NCBI GenBank assembly: GCA_963922205.1
Contig: CAWUHX010000388.1
Location: 124,001 to 188,000, forward strand
Direction: 5' to 3'
DNA length: 64,000 nt
From: Romanomermis culicivorax
Taxonomy: Eukaryota > Nematoda > Enoplea > Mermithida > Mermithidae
Within the stretch, counting starts at the first letter, position 1. Each line of letters opens with the position of its first letter. Made by a program: the position numbers and the translations under genes. Below the pieces are notes generated by a model. That model was not told where the DNA came from and ran no database searches. It saw only the letters and a program-made list of their open reading frames with translations. Of this stretch, positions 1-11,410 are shown piece by piece.

Positions 1-2934
1 CTACTGGTTGCATACACCGACCTTTATGCTCTTGATGAAAAGGACACAGGTTCCACTGATCTCGTCCAGCACGAAATCAGCACGGGTGATGCCCGCCCAG
101 TCCGCCGTTTTCCTTACCGGTCCTCACCTAAGGAAAAGGATCTCATCATGCAGGAGGTCAAGGCGCTCCAGGAGAAAGGTATTATTCGGCCCAGCACGTC
201 TCCGTGGGCTACTAATACTGTCCTGGTGCGCAAGAAAAACGGTTCTCACCGTATGTGTGTTGACTTTCGTGGTCTTAACGAGGTCACGAAAAAGGATGTC
301 TACCCTCTCCCGCGGATAGATGACATCCTCGACACACTCAAGGGTATGAAGTATTTCACTACCCTTGACCAGGCTAACGCTTATTGGTCAATCCCGATTG
401 CCGAGGCCGATAAGGAAAAGACGGCTTTTAATACGCCTATTGGACTTTACGAATTCAATTATTTGCCTTTCGGTTTATGCAACGCGCCAGGGACATTTCA
501 ACGCCTTATGGACCTCCTCCTTACTGGAATCCAATGGCGCACGGTTCTGACTTATCTCGACGACATTTTGGTGTTCGGGAACTCTCACACCCAAATGCTT
601 GAGCGCCTGGCAGATGTGTTCGCCCGTCTTCGCCGGGGTGGAATGAAGCTCAGACTGAGCAAGTGCAAATTTTCGCACTCAGAGGTAGAGTACCTAGGCT
701 ATCGCATCTCACAGAGCGGCCTAGAACCTGACCAAGCCAAGCTGGCCGCCGTCCAAAACCTACCCATTCCACAAAACGCCAAAGACATCAAGTCCTTCCT
801 AGGCCTCGTGTCTTACTACAGGCGTTTCATCCCTGGTTGTGCCCGGCTCAGCGAGCCACTCACCAAGCTCTTACGGAAGGAAACTACTTTCCAGTGGTCA
901 AAACCTCAGCAGGAGGCGTTCGATGAACTCCGCCGCCTGCTGACCAACCCTCCTATCCTGCGCCATCCGGACTTTTCGAAATCCTTTATCCTTCAAACTG
1001 ATGCGAGTATTTCGGGGATAGGAGCGGTTCTTAGCCAGTTAGACGAAAATGGATACGACCATCCTGTCGCGTACGCCAGCCGAGGGTTAACAGCGGCCGA
1101 GAAAAACTACTCCATTACAGAACTGGAGACTCTCGCTGTTGTCCATTTCGTCAAGCACTTTCAACCATACCTCTTCCAGCACGAGGTGGTCGTTCAGACT
1201 GACCATACCGCGGTCAAAGCAGTGTTGGAGAAGCCTAACCCCTCTGCTCGGATCGCTCGGTGGGGACTCGCGCTCGCCGAATTCAAACTGACAATTCGGC
1301 CGCGAAAAGGTCAGTCTAATGGTAATGCTGACGCATTATCACGCCTGCCGGATCCTAACTCCCTCACCGGTCAGAGTATTGATGATACTCCCCTCTACAG
1401 ACCTGAGGGGCATGTTATGATGATCACCGATGGTGCGCAGCACCTGGCGAGATCAAGGACCTTGACCGATGGTGTGCAGCACCTGGCGCGTTCAAGTAAT
1501 TCAGCACCGATCACTGTTGGCGCGGAGCGCCCGGTACGATCAGAGTCTTATGTCGAGATATCCGTCGGTGCGCAGCACCCCGACCTTTTCGCTGCTCAGC
1601 TGGAGGATCCGGAATTAGCCGACATCATTCGCTCTCTTAAGCCTCTGGGCGACCAGAATGATGTGCGAGGCTACCATCTGTTGGACAACGTCCTTCAGAA
1701 ATGGACAGGCGAGTCCAATAAGATCGTCATACCCAGATCCATGGTTACTACCATTATCCGGGCTCATCACGATGACATCTTAGCTGGACATTTCGGTGCT
1801 AAACGTACTGCGCGGCTCATTGCTCGCAGATACCACTGGCCCTCCCTCAGTCGGGATGTCAAGTCCTTCTGTCAGCGGTGTGATCTTTGCCAACGGAATA
1901 AGCCCGCTCGACAGAAAACCACTGCGACCCTGAAACCTATCACCATCACGGGACCGTTTCACCGGGTAGGTGTCGACTGCATGGGACCAATGACCACTAG
2001 CGAAGCTGGCAACCGTTTCATCGTAGTCTTTATCGACTACTTTACGAAATGGGTCGAGGCTTTTGCTACTCCGGACATCACTGCGAACACCATAGCCCGA
2101 CTGTTTGTAACGCAAATTGTCTGCCGGCACGGGGCACCGCAGATTCTTCAGTCAGATCGTGGCACTGATTTCACATCAAAACTGATGACTGAAATCACTG
2201 CGATCTGCGCAACGAAGAAAATCCACTCTACCGCCTATCACCCGATGACCAACGGCGAAGTGGAAAGAGCTAATCAGACGCTAGCCACACGGCTACGTAT
2301 GTATGTTCATCAAGGACATACTGATTGGGATGAACACCTACCATACGCTGTGTTTGCCGTCAATATCAGCATGAACGAGTCAACAGGGTACTCGCCCTTT
2401 GAACTCATGTACGGTCGCACACCCATGCTCCCTGTTGACGCCGCGCTCTCATTCAACCCTCCGGCCCATATCATTAATGTTTCCTCATATGATATGGAGG
2501 TCAAACGTCATTTCACGAATGCGTTAACCTTAATCCAGAGTCGGATTGAGAAAGCACAGGAAGCCTATGCACGGTCGTACGACCGAAGGGCACATGATGT
2601 CTCGTACAAAGTAGGGGATCAGGTGCTCAAACTGCGCACCTCCAGCAAACGTGGACTCACTCCTAAATTGCTGCCCATCTACGATGGACCCTACCTTGTA
2701 ACAAATGTGGCATATCCCAATGTCACACTTCGTCTCGAGATGGATCAGGAAGACACTGTACATGTCAACCAGCTTCGACTTTACGTGTCCCCTGAACAAC
2801 CGAGTGAAGCAGAGGATACACCTCCCACTTCACAGGCAACAGATTCGGCACCCTTATTGTATCCCTCAATAAGCCGGGACTTCACACCGAATCTGATTGA
2901 CCCACATCTTGATGCAGAGGTCCCCGACCCGTAA
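1..2934 (+). CDS. pol: pol polyprotein (RT-RNase H-integrase), 5' end outside window
   Basis: The reading frame is open from base 1, so the true start lies upstream; the first Met in the window is at 148. Counting from that Met, RT spans roughly residues 1-210 with the catalytic YLDD at 136-139. RNase H spans about 280-400, with D285, an E at 325-327, D352 and D395. Integrase follows: a zinc-binding H-H-C-C region (H541, H548, C578, C581) and the catalytic triad D610, D670, E706, with exactly 35 residues between the last two. A GPY/F-like module lies near 840-870. Between RNase H and integrase there are four imperfect copies of a GAQHLARS-like octapeptide (residues about 429-477), unusual for a pol linker. 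The protein would reverse transcribe, degrade the RNA template and integrate the element. It ends with TAA at 2932-2934. All catalytic residues I looked for are present. Confidence 0.93.
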   Translation, partial: LLVAYTDLYALDEKDTGSTDLVQHEISTGDARPVRRFPYRSSPKEKDLIMQEVKALQEKGIIRPSTSPWATNTVLVRKKNGSHRMCVDFRGLNEVTKKDVYPLPRIDDILDTLKGMKYFTTLDQANAYWSIPIAEADKEKTAFNTPIGLYEFNYLPFGLCNAPGTFQRLMDLLLTGIQWRTVLTYLDDILVFGNSHTQMLERLADVFARLRRGGMKLRLSKCKFSHSEVEYLGYRISQSGLEPDQAKLAAVQNLPIPQNAKDIKSFLGLVSYYRRFIPGCARLSEPLTKLLRKETTFQWSKPQQEAFDELRRLLTNPPILRHPDFSKSFILQTDASISGIGAVLSQLDENGYDHPVAYASRGLTAAEKNYSITELETLAVVHFVKHFQPYLFQHEVVVQTDHTAVKAVLEKPNPSARIARWGLALAEFKLTIRPRKGQSNGNADALSRLPDPNSLTGQSIDDTPLYRPEGHVMMITDGAQHLARSRTLTDGVQHLARSSNSAPITVGAERPVRSESYVEISVGAQHPDLFAAQLEDPELADIIRSLKPLGDQNDVRGYHLLDNVLQKWTGESNKIVIPRSMVTTIIRAHHDDILAGHFGAKRTARLIARRYHWPSLSRDVKSFCQRCDLCQRNKPARQKTTATLKPITITGPFHRVGVDCMGPMTTSEAGNRFIVVFIDYFTKWVEAFATPDITANTIARLFVTQIVCRHGAPQILQSDRGTDFTSKLMTEITAICATKKIHSTAYHPMTNGEVERANQTLATRLRMYVHQGHTDWDEHLPYAVFAVNISMNESTGYSPFELMYGRTPMLPVDAALSFNPPAHIINVSSYDMEVKRHFTNALTLIQSRIEKAQEAYARSYDRRAHDVSYKVGDQVLKLRTSSKRGLTPKLLPIYDGPYLVTNVAYPNVTLRLEMDQEDTVHVNQLRLYVSPEQPSEAEDTPPTSQATDSAPLLYPSISRDFTPNLIDPHLDAEVPDP

Positions 2935-2968
2935 CTCAGGATGCACTCTCTTCATTGTCCCCGCTTAC

Positions 2969-3455
2969 GGACGAGGAGGTCCTTTTTTCGAAGGACCGCC
3001 GTGCCCCTCACGAAGTATCCACTCTTGTCCATGCTGGATCTTAGCGGATAGAAGAGAGCGTTCAGCAACCTAAGCGTCACGCCTTAGGGGCATCCTCACG
3101 CGATAGCCTACACCTCTCAGGGTGCATCCTCTGCGATAGCCCGACAATCTGTACCTCACTGGGCGCATCCTCTGCGATAGCCTACATCTTGCCCTGAAAA
3201 TTTTTCTTTTCTGTGTTCCAGACCTTCGCACAGGATATTCAATGTCGGCTACTCCACGCATCAACAACCTCCGGTCACCATACCACCGAACGAATTACGA
3301 TCAAAGAAGGCCTCATCCACCGACAACCCAACGGACCTATTCGACCACTCTCGCCGTCACACCTTGGAATGACCTACGACCACGGACACGCCGCATAAAA
3401 CCTCACTACTGACCACTGCAAGGACGAGGACGCCCTTTTTCGAAGGACCGCCGTG
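2969..3455 (+). repeat. Duplicated purine tract and hairpin flanking the 3' non-coding segment
   Basis: A roughly 35-bp block starting GGACGAGGA, then a T-run, CGAAGGACCGCCGTG, occurs at 2969-3003 and again at 3422-3455. In the first copy GGTCC and GGACC can pair around TTTTTTCGAA. The second copy ends exactly where the LTR appears to begin (TGTCACGTG at 3454). The purine-rich GGACGAGGA could be the polypurine tract that primes plus-strand DNA synthesis. The first copy, 450 bp upstream, would then be a duplicated or decoy tract. Confidence 0.55.
3090..3182 (+). repeat. Three short tandem repeats after pol
   Basis: The 18-bp motif GCATCCTCTGCGATAGCC occurs at 3124 and 3165, with a variant (CACG for CTCTG) at 3090. 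Spacings are 34 and 41 bp. No open reading frame explains it. It lies between pol and the LTR. Confidence 0.7.
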
Positions 3456-4036
3456 TCACGTGCCGCTCAATTCTCCAACGTCACGTGATTCCGATCATGC
3501 CGACATTTTGTTATTTTTCATGTTTTGTTTATTACCCGATCATGCTTTTGTTTATTTCATTTTTACACATGCATTTTACGTTCGTTTTTATATTTTTCAT
3601 GCATTTCTATGTTTCGTTTTGTTGTATTTTTATTTCTTTACAAACGCGGGCTACAGTAGGCCCTTTAGCTAAAAACTTCCGCCAGTCGTGTTCCACGAGC
3701 ACATGGCTATTTTTGGTGCGCTCACGCACCTCTTATCATCAAAAATTAGCGTCGTTTTTGTTACGCAAAACGACTAGCTAAGAAGTTTTAGCTAAAGACG
3801 TTCATATGCTTAGCATAGGCACTGCAGCCGGCCTCAGTGCTAAACGCATGTGAATGGAAAAATGTCTATGTGCTCATAGGCATCTTCTGCATCGCGTCTA
3901 GCTGCAGAAGTTAGCTTGAGCGCCGAGAAACTCCGCCCAAGCTGCAGCTGTAGCCAAACATGTCCTTAAAAGGACATGTTTCTTTAGTTTTTCGCTCATT
4001 CTTGGGTTCGCCAAGCTTTCGTCCAGTTGTCACTCC

Positions 4037-4149
4037 GCGTCCGCCGCCTCCTCGTCAAATTTGCATAATTTTATTATATACCTGTGCGTCCGCCGCCTTA
4101 CTATCAATAAATTTGCATAAATTTACTCGTGTTCACTGCGTCCGCCGCC
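4037..4149 (+). promoter_or_regulatory. Direct repeats with octamer-like motif in the LTR
   Basis: GCGTCCGCCGCC is repeated at 4037, 4086 and 4138 (spacing 49 and 52 bp). Each of the first two is followed by an AAATTTGCATAA block containing ATTTGCAT, the octamer recognised by POU/Oct factors in animals. A TATATA stretch lies near 4076 and AATAAA near 4105. This looks like a duplicated enhancer or promoter unit. Function is inferred from motif and position only. Confidence 0.4.
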
Positions 4150-4225
4150 TAACGTCTACAGTACCCCGCTGCCCATCAGTGCCAGGTGTCCGACCGCCCC
4201 GGTTCGTGAATTAAACGTTGGAGTT

Positions 4226-4285
4226 TCGCCTCCCGCTCGCTCCCGCTCCCTCCCGCTCGCCGCCGCTCGCCGCCGCTCGCCGCCT
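4226..4285 (+). repeat. GC-rich CCCGCTCGC / CGCCGCTCGC microrepeat
   Basis: About 60 bp of imperfect tandem CCCGCTCGC and CGCCGCTCGC units lies in the distal part of the LTR. The composition contrasts sharply with the AT-rich flanks. It may form structure in the 5' part of the transcript. Confidence 0.6.
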
Positions 4286-4608
4286 AGGACGTTTGAGGAT
4301 CGCATCCCCCGCTCCCAGTGCCAGAAGACCGAAAGCATCCAGGGACTTGCCGCCCGTTGCGTCGTAATCGCTTGAGAAACAGGACTAGGTGAGTCTTCTC
4401 AGGGGATTATTGTTGTTGTTTGTGGGTTATTTGTTGGGAAATCCTTCCTAAGTCGGTTTCCCAAGGTTTCCACAGATAAGTAGGGCCTCCACCTCTCAGG
4501 TTCGGGCTAAAAGGGGCTGTCTGGTTCATAATTGGGTCCCATAATTTAGGTCATTTTACGGGTGACCCTGTCCCCACTCTCACTGAGTAGGACTCGGGGA
4601 TTGTCGCA

Positions 4609-5505
4609 CCTAGCCTGGCAGCGTTGTCCATTACCCTACAGCAAGACCCCAAGGACAACCCAAGAGAACCAACTATAGACCTCTCTATAGCCACCAATTG
4701 CCAGGTTAGGCCCCAACGCCAACTTGGGAAGCCTGGGGAAAATGCCAGTATCCATCAGGAGTCACAGCCTATTACTCACTGTAATGGGATCAATCTGATA
4801 TGGTTCACCATCAATGTGACGTCTAAAACACGGTACTACCTGATGAGATACCCAAACCTCCCCAGCTCTCCCAAGATCAACATGTCATACACGTGACATG
4901 GATGGCGCAATATGTGACAACGTCAAGGCATGCATTAATGTGATTATGATACCCAAAAATGTTGATGGAATTTATGATTAAATCAGTCTCGTCAACATTT
5001 GAATCCGGTAGAGCTCTCACCCCAATGCTGAAAATTGTTGTTCCGTTCTCTTTCTAACTGCTATAGTCAGAAAAAAAGCTTTTTTGTCTGCATGAGATCG
5101 TTCATTTTTGCATCAATATCTTTTTGCCCTCCGAGGCTGATAAATGAGGGATCGTTACTGTTTATGGGCCCATTACAGCTATCAGATAAATTTTTGTTCA
5201 TAACAAAAATATCAAATTAGTGCGTAGCGATTTTTCACCTTATCCCAGGACCAAGTCCTGTCATTTGTCATACGCAGGGTTTAATGTAGAGCTTTATTTC
5301 CACATGATCCTTGCTTGTCAGTGTAATGCCTTTGTGGTCTACAGAAGATCCACGCATAGTCAGGTGCAATTCAGGCTTTGCTAGGTACCAGGATTGAACT
5401 GTATGTAACATCTTTGTAACTATGCAAGACTACATACATATATGTGTATGTGCGAGATCTGCATAAATTCCGTTATGAAGATCTTGTATGGATCCTATAC
5501 ACGTC
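4609..5505. other. Intergenic segment between elements 1 and 2
   Basis: About 900 bp with no credible gene. The first bases contain the primer-site-like TGGCAGCGTTG (4616) and a leader-like stretch rich in CAAGACCC and CAACCC. I see no gag motif afterwards. Around 5434-5453 there is a short ACATACATATATGTGTATGT palindrome. Confidence 0.4.
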
Positions 5506-5509
5506 CTTG

Positions 5510-6007
5510 TGCTTGCGTCGTAGTGACATTTTCAGTCTCCCACAACTGTTTTAATGTCACTTTACAACTTTCTGCGCCTTACAACTAAAGATGAGCATGT
5601 CTTAAGCTTCTCATCGATTTTCAAACCGGGCGACTCAATTACTGTAGTCATTGCGTTGTGTGCCGGAATTTGAGTCAGTAATTCAGAGTTTTGTTTTATA
5701 ATTTTATCATCGACTGTGTTTTTCCTCACTGTGCATTTTATTCGTCATCGTCGAATTATTTTAAATTGAGAAATCGCCGATTTCTCAATTGAGAATATTT
5801 TATTGGTAAAATAATTTTGAGCATTTGTTGAAAAAGAAAGGGAGTACGCGCCCTGGCCCAGGGCTAGGTAAGTCTTAGTATTAAGGTCTGAACTTCGTGG
5901 AACTCCTGCCTAAAACATTTTTGGACTCAAAATCAAATCTTAAATATTCTTGGTGGATCACCAATGGAGAGTCTCAAATAAATAAGAAGAAAATTACATA
6001 TATAACA
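5510..6007 (+). repeat. 5' LTR of element 2
   Basis: The segment matches 19696-20137 over most of its length: blocks around TCTCCCACAACTGTTTTAAT, AATTACTGTAGTCATTGCG and TTGGTGGATCACCAAT are shared. It ends TATATAACA. It carries about 50 bp near 5690-5745 that the 3' LTR lacks. The first few bases are uncertain because the copies differ there. No clear TGG-type primer site follows. Confidence 0.85.
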
Positions 6008-6140
6008 CTGATGATCCGTTTACATTTACTAAGTACTTATCTTCTCTGTGTTGAGGCCTGGTTTCCTTTACTTCTCATGAATACTGGAGGCTAGACCTCG
6101 TAGGACATCTGCCTTAGGTTATTTTCCAGGTTTTTATAAG

Positions 6141-8815
6141 ATGCTAATGAACTCTCAAAAAATTCCTTGTACCCCACCCGCAAATAGCATTCCGCTAGTC
6201 ACTCCCATGGCACTTAGCAACTCGCTAGTCACCTCTGGGTCCTCAAGTAATGTAGTTTCTGTCCAACTGGCACCAGTTGCGCAGGCAGTTGCTGTGGATC
6301 AGGTGCAAATGTCAGCTAATTTGGCACCTAATACTCACCCTCAGGTACCTCAAAATTTATCTGCTCAGTCACCCTATGTAATCAATCTTTTAAACTCTGC
6401 TCAAAATACACCTATTAATCCTGTTTCCTTGGCCCCACCGCCTCAGTTGGTTGCACCTCCAATTTAGCAATTGGTAATTGCTCCTATTGGGGTCACTGGT
6501 TCTGGAGCAAACATAGCCTTGCAAATTCAGCCGTCGCTATCATGCTGTGCTATTTCTAGCTCTCAACAAACTTCTGTACAACATGTCTCTTCTGATTCTG
6601 ATTCTGTAAATGTTGATTATTCTGCGATCTCTTCTCGCCCTCGTAAGAGTAGAAAATCTCAGCCTAAGAGCATCCATGATGCCTGTACGGCTGAGATTGA
6701 AAATTTTCAAGCCGAAGCTTCGGCGCAGTAAACTGCCCTGGCAGAAGCTACTAAGTCAGTCACTCGTAATATTCCTACTACTGCCAGGGTTAATCAAATT
6801 CTCCATTTTGTCCAAGATAAAACCCGAGAGAGTGAGGAATGAAATTTGTGACTTTTGAATGAACTTCAAGAGAGACAAATGAAGCTTTACAAAACTCAAC
6901 AAAATCAAACTGCCACTATTTCTGAAACTCTGAGTATCTTAATGGAGCAAGTTAAACTTGTCATTTCTGCTAATTCTATTAATTCATCTGCCGTAAATCA
7001 CATAGGTAACTTAAGTAACCCTCCTATTTCTGTATCTCAACCTGAACTTCTCGCATCTCATAGTATCCCTGTAACTAGTACTGTACCTATAACATCTCAC
7101 ATACCTGCAATAGCTCCTCTAATTAAGTTAAAACATCCTAATTCAGAGCAATCTAATCCTCCTAGTCATCACAATTCTTCTGTAATTGAAAAAAGCATTT
7201 ACCTACCTCTAAGATACCTCACAATTCCCCACATACTATTCCTCCTCCTGGTTTTTCTGATTACCCTCCTGTAAACTTCCTACACAACTATGGTTATCAT
7301 CCCACCAATATCTGCTACCCATCACATCATGATGAGGAAAGCTGGATTGAGGGAATAGTTAAGAATATGACACCCCTGTGCATTAATGAAGCAACTCGTG
7401 ATAAGTGATTGCTGCCCTTCTTCATTCCTCTCGAAAGTGAATTCGGTTTTGATTTAAGTTATTATGTCAAGATCAGTGCATTTCGCAGAATACCTCATGA
7501 TGCTCCTAGTAATACTATCCAGGACATCAATGACTATGAAGAAGCTAAGCATATGTTAATGTTCTCTCGCTCCTACCTGTGATAAGATGAGTCTCAAACG
7601 TGAGTTAGATTCGAGGATGCCAAGCTCAGGGGAAGACCCTGCTGCTTTTCTCAGCCGAGTGATGACTTATGTTCACGTTCTATTTCCTGATAAGGATCAG
7701 AAATTCTGCCATCAGAAAGTCATCAAGACGTTTTTGATGAAAATGCCTGTTTTCTATCAAATTTCAATTGGTGACGATGCGCAGGAATTTACTATTGTTC
7801 AACAGCTTGCCACTGGTGTCTCTAAAGCTTCTAAGATGCTGGAAGCTATGAAAGCCTAGATTGGTACCGCAGAACAACCTATTCTTGTCAATCAAGCTGA
7901 TCCTCAGTCTCAACCTCAACCACCTACTCCTCTTTCTCAAAGACCTCATGATAGAAGATGTTTTCCTTACTCACAATCTCCTAATTGTAACTCTGATATT
8001 TCCACTTCTGATAAACCTAGAGTATCTTTTAGTGAAGCTACTGTTCCTGTTGGTAAGATTACTGACCTTCTTCAGGAAATTACTGGTGGAGTTCATAATC
8101 ATAAGCAACCTGTTTTCACTTCTGAGTCTGGACCTTCTCGCTCTCAATATCCCTTTAACAGAAGTCTTGATAATTCTGCTCACCTTGATTTTTCAGCTCC
8201 ACTCAGCTGGGATCATTCACGTTCTGATAATCGTTCTGACTTTGGTCCTCATTATGACAGGTCTCAGAGTAGGGATCCTAACTGACCTCTATCTATCCAG
8301 TCCACCAGTCCTCGGTGCGAAGCTCACAAAAGCAACACACACAACACTGCAGACTGCAAATGGTTAAAGCGCATTAATCCTCAAACTCAACCTTCTTCTG
8401 ATCATGAAGTAGTTCCTTATACTGATAATAGGTATCAACACCGTTACAATCCAAACTTTGGCAATGATGTTCGCATCAACCCAAATTGGAGAAACAATAG
8501 AGGCAGCTACAGTAATATAGGAAACTCCTATTATTGTGGCAGTTGTAGTTCATACTATAACAGATATGCTAACCCAGATGCTGATGTTTGTAATGTTGTC
8601 ACTTCTGCTCCTCATTATGATCCTGCTAATTTTCCTATTGAGTATCACACTTACCCCAAGGGGACCACTCTGGCAAACCCTTGGGCCAAGTTTTCTCCTA
8701 ATAATAGGCGTTTTAATGAGACAACCTTTACTCCTCTTGCACTACATGCTCCTCAATCTCAAACTCTGATTTCTAGTACTCCTGAAGCTACTCAACAATC
8801 TGAATCAGTTTCTTA
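6141..8815 (+). pseudogene. gag: gag region of element 2, decayed
   Basis: One reading phase can be followed from 6141 to about 8815, broken by stops (TAG near 6464, TAA near 6729, TGA near 6840 and 6849, TGA near 7407, TAG at 7857, TGA near 8281) and a frame change near 7575. The N-terminal part is rich in Pro, Ser, Gln and Val. The region 6855-6960 is Gln- and Glu-rich and likely helical. The segment 7587-7859 (starting SLKRELDSRM) resembles the capsid-like region of retrotransposon Gag, with an aromatic and leucine pattern. The region 8350-8600 is rich in Tyr, Asn and Arg and may replace the usual zinc-knuckle nucleocapsid; I found no clear CCHC motif. Gag would package element RNA. Identity rests mainly on position before protease. 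Confidence 0.6.
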
Positions 8816-8889
8816 ACCACCATCTGCAGACATGGTGTAAACTGATCCTAAACATGATAACTCTGCTAATACAACTCTGTTCTCTCCCA

Positions 8890-9545
8890 GTATTATTAGT
8901 TGGGATGTGGAAGACATCTCAGGGAATGACCCTTGGATCGGATACCCAGCAATATGTGATATAGGTAACTGCACTCCTGTTTCTGATAATTATGTAAAAA
9001 ACTATCTGCCTACTAATGCCTTTCTCATTCCTGTCAAAATTGGACACATAACTGCAAACGCTCTCATCGATACGGGTGCTCAGTAATCTGTGTTATCATC
9101 TGGTCTTGTTAGGAGAGCCTTTGAGAAGATCGATACCACTCTAGCTGTACGTGGCCACATTCCTGTTGCAGATGGAGCAGTGGTAAAGACCCAGGGTCCA
9201 GTTCTATTCACTATTGAATCTGATTTCAGTCAACATCTTGTCAAATGTATCATTTTCAATGATGACACTGGCGACAGTGCATCATTGGAACTGATTTTCT
9301 GGCTCATCCTGATGTCCAAGCCATTCTGAACTTTAAGCAAGGATACAATGAGATAGCTAACAAAGGGCAACCTCTTACCATAATTCCTAGACATCTGCCT
9401 AACTCACCTGAAATAATCTCAACTCTCGCCAGTCTTGAAGGACCTATTCTAGAAGAAATTCTGATTTCTGCCCAATCTTCAGACTATCCATCATCTGAAA
9501 GTGATGAGCCAGTCAAAGAGATTGAAGCTGAATCGTCTGATTGAC
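8890..9545 (+). pseudogene. Aspartic protease region of element 2
   Basis: The retropepsin active-site motif is visible as LIDTGAQ, encoded at about 9061-9084, and is followed at once by a TAA stop where element 4 has Cys. The frame continues as SVLSSGLVRR and has a frame change near 9290, after which NFKQGYNEI-type sequence continues. The protein would cleave Gag-Pol. The stop right after the active site inactivates this copy. Confidence 0.7.
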
Positions 9546-9769
9546 TTGTTCACACCAACACTTCCACAGTTGTTGATTCCAACAATCTAGATGTTGCTGA
9601 ACTTGCAGAACCTATCTTTATTGTTGCTGCTGCTACTGTTAAGATTCAACTTGATTCTTAACGTTGGATTTGTGGTCATGCTTTCCCACAAACAGACACA
9701 TCCATACCTGATCTCATAGTTCAACCTGCACCTAATACCTCTAATGGCAAAGAACTTCCGGTAGAAACT

Positions 9770-11410
9770 TTGGTGATTAATATCTGTAATGGAACTTGTC
9801 GACTTCTGTTTGTCAATAATTCTGGAAACTGTCTTAAGCTTAGTGTTAACCAAGTAGTTGCTGTTGTAAAGCACTCTCTGGAAAAGTTGCTCAGTGGCTC
9901 ATGGGATATCCTCTCTCATGTTGCTGTAGCTGCATCGGAGCGTGATCCTGCCAATCACCAACCTGCTGCATTAGATCACTCTCTACCTAATACCTCTGAT
10001 TCTCAAAAACTTCACTTAGCTCTTCAGAAAATGACTCAAAACACCTTTGTCTCACCTACTCAGAAGGCTGAAGCCATTAAAATATTCAAAGGGTACCAAG
10101 ATGTCTTCAACTCACCTGGTGATCCTCCTACTTTTACTCATGAGCTCATGGTGAACATCAATACTGGCAATGCTCAACCCATTGCTAGACACTACTATCA
10201 TGCTCCCATTGAACAAAGTCCTGTAGTCAGGTCTCACATTCAAGAAATGCTTGATAAAGACTTCATTGAACCTTCATGATCCCCATGGGCTGCTCCTCTT
10301 CTTCTAGTGAAGAAGATGGACTGTTCCTGGTGCCCAGTAGTCGATTATCCAGGCATTAACAAAGTTACACCTAGTGATCCTTTTCCAATTCCTAGAATTG
10401 ATGATTACCTAGATGTAATGAGAAAGGCAAAGTTTTTCACAACTTTGGATCTGAAAGCAGGCTACTGGCAAGTACCTCTTGACTCTGAATCTCATGACAA
10501 AACTACTTTCATCTGCCAGGAAGGACTTTTTCGGTTCAAGGTTTTACCCTTTGGCTTGGAAAATGCTCCTGCAGAATTTCAACCTCTGATGGAAAGATCC
10601 CTTCATCCTTTTATCTGAAAAATCTACTTGGTCTACATAGATGATATTATTGTTTTCTCGAAAACTTTTGAAGAGCATCTCCAACACATTCAGATGATCT
10701 TCAAAGTGCTCAGAGATGCTAATCTCACTCTTCGACCTGATAAGTGTGAATTTCTACCTCCTAAGGTCAAATTTCTTGATCAATTTCTGAATTCTGACAG
10801 CATCTCTGCTGATCCCTATAAAGTAAAAGATATTTGCGTTTATGAACTTCAGAGTACCAAAAAGCAGATGCAAAGCTTTCTTGGCCTTGTACAATGGTGC
10901 AAGCGCTTTATTTCTAAACTTGCTACCTTATCAGCACCGCTTTATGAGCTGCTCCCAAAAGATGCAAGGTATACTGTAAATGATCTCCAAAGACAAGCAT
11001 TTGACAGTATTGAAACTGATCTCACATCTACTCCTTTGCAGCATTACCATGTTTACAATAATAAAGCTCAGTTTATCATTCAAACAGATGCCAGTAATAC
11101 CACAGTGGTGCAGTTTTGTATCAAAAATCTGTTGACGATAAGTGGATAATTGCTTATAATAGCCATGTCTTAACTGATGCTGAAACTCGCTATAGTACTA
11201 CTGAACATGAATGTCTTGCAATTGTTTATGGTTTTTGAAAGTACCAATATTATGTTTACGGACAAAATGTCATAGTGCATACTGACCATAAACCTTTACA
11301 ATAGTTAAAAGACCATAAACATAGGAACACTAGACTGCAACGCTTTGCAATTAGCTTGCAGGACTATGACTATAAGGTTGAGTATGTCAAAGGAAAGGAT
11401 AATGCCTGTG
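9770..11410 (+). pseudogene. Reverse transcriptase and RNase H of element 2
   Basis: The N-terminal connector starts near 9770. RT runs from about 10140 to 10960: a TGA at 10278, KVLPFGLENAPAEFQ near 10540-10590, a TGA at about 10615-10617 and VYIDDIIVFS at 10631-10660 (the YxDD catalytic box). The connection domain has FLGLVQWCKRFI near 10880. RNase H follows with QTDAS near 11085, a frame break near 11140, TGA near 11237, HTDHKPL near 11278 and a TAG just after. All domains are recognisable and in Ty3/gypsy order, but the copy cannot make a functional enzyme. The TGA before the YIDD box is at the same position as in element 4. Confidence 0.85.

Larger units (their letters stand above)
1..4608 (+). 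mobile_element. LTR retrotransposon 1, Ty3/gypsy type, 3' portion
   Basis: The window opens inside the pol gene of this element. Gag, protease and the 5' LTR lie outside. What is present is the C-terminal pol polyprotein (RT, RNase H, integrase with GPY/F-like tail), 519 bp of repetitive non-coding DNA, and one LTR that probably runs from 3454 to about 4608. The domain order RT-RH-IN identifies the Ty3/gypsy group. Its integrase is close to that of element 5 (both share the motif GVDCMGP), so the missing upstream part could also contain an envelope-like gene; that is inference. The pol frame has no stop, so this is the best preserved pol in the window. Confidence 0.9.
3454..4608 (+). repeat. 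Probable LTR of element 1 (about 1.15 kb)
   Basis: The segment begins TGTCACGTG directly after a purine tract and can end at TTGTCGCA (4608), followed 7 bp later by TGGCAGCGTTG, which looks like a primer binding site. It holds AT-rich promoter-like DNA and AATAAA at about 4105-4110. No second LTR is in the window, so both borders are inferred; the right border is the weaker one. If the TGGCAGCG at 4616 is a real primer site, the LTR is followed by another leader, as in tandem LTR-internal-LTR arrangements. Confidence 0.5.

Noticed and set aside
3460-3672. Hydrophobic frame within the element 1 LTR as a small envelope protein.
   Set aside because: It is short, T-rich and lies inside the LTR, without signal peptide logic or conservation evidence.
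10278-11240. Idea that TGA is read as Trp in this genome, because several TGA codons fall inside conserved pol motifs of elements 2 and 4.
   Set aside because: TAA and TAG stops occur in the same frames (for example right after LIDTGAQ), TGG is used normally, and element 1 pol has none of these. Ordinary decay explains it.
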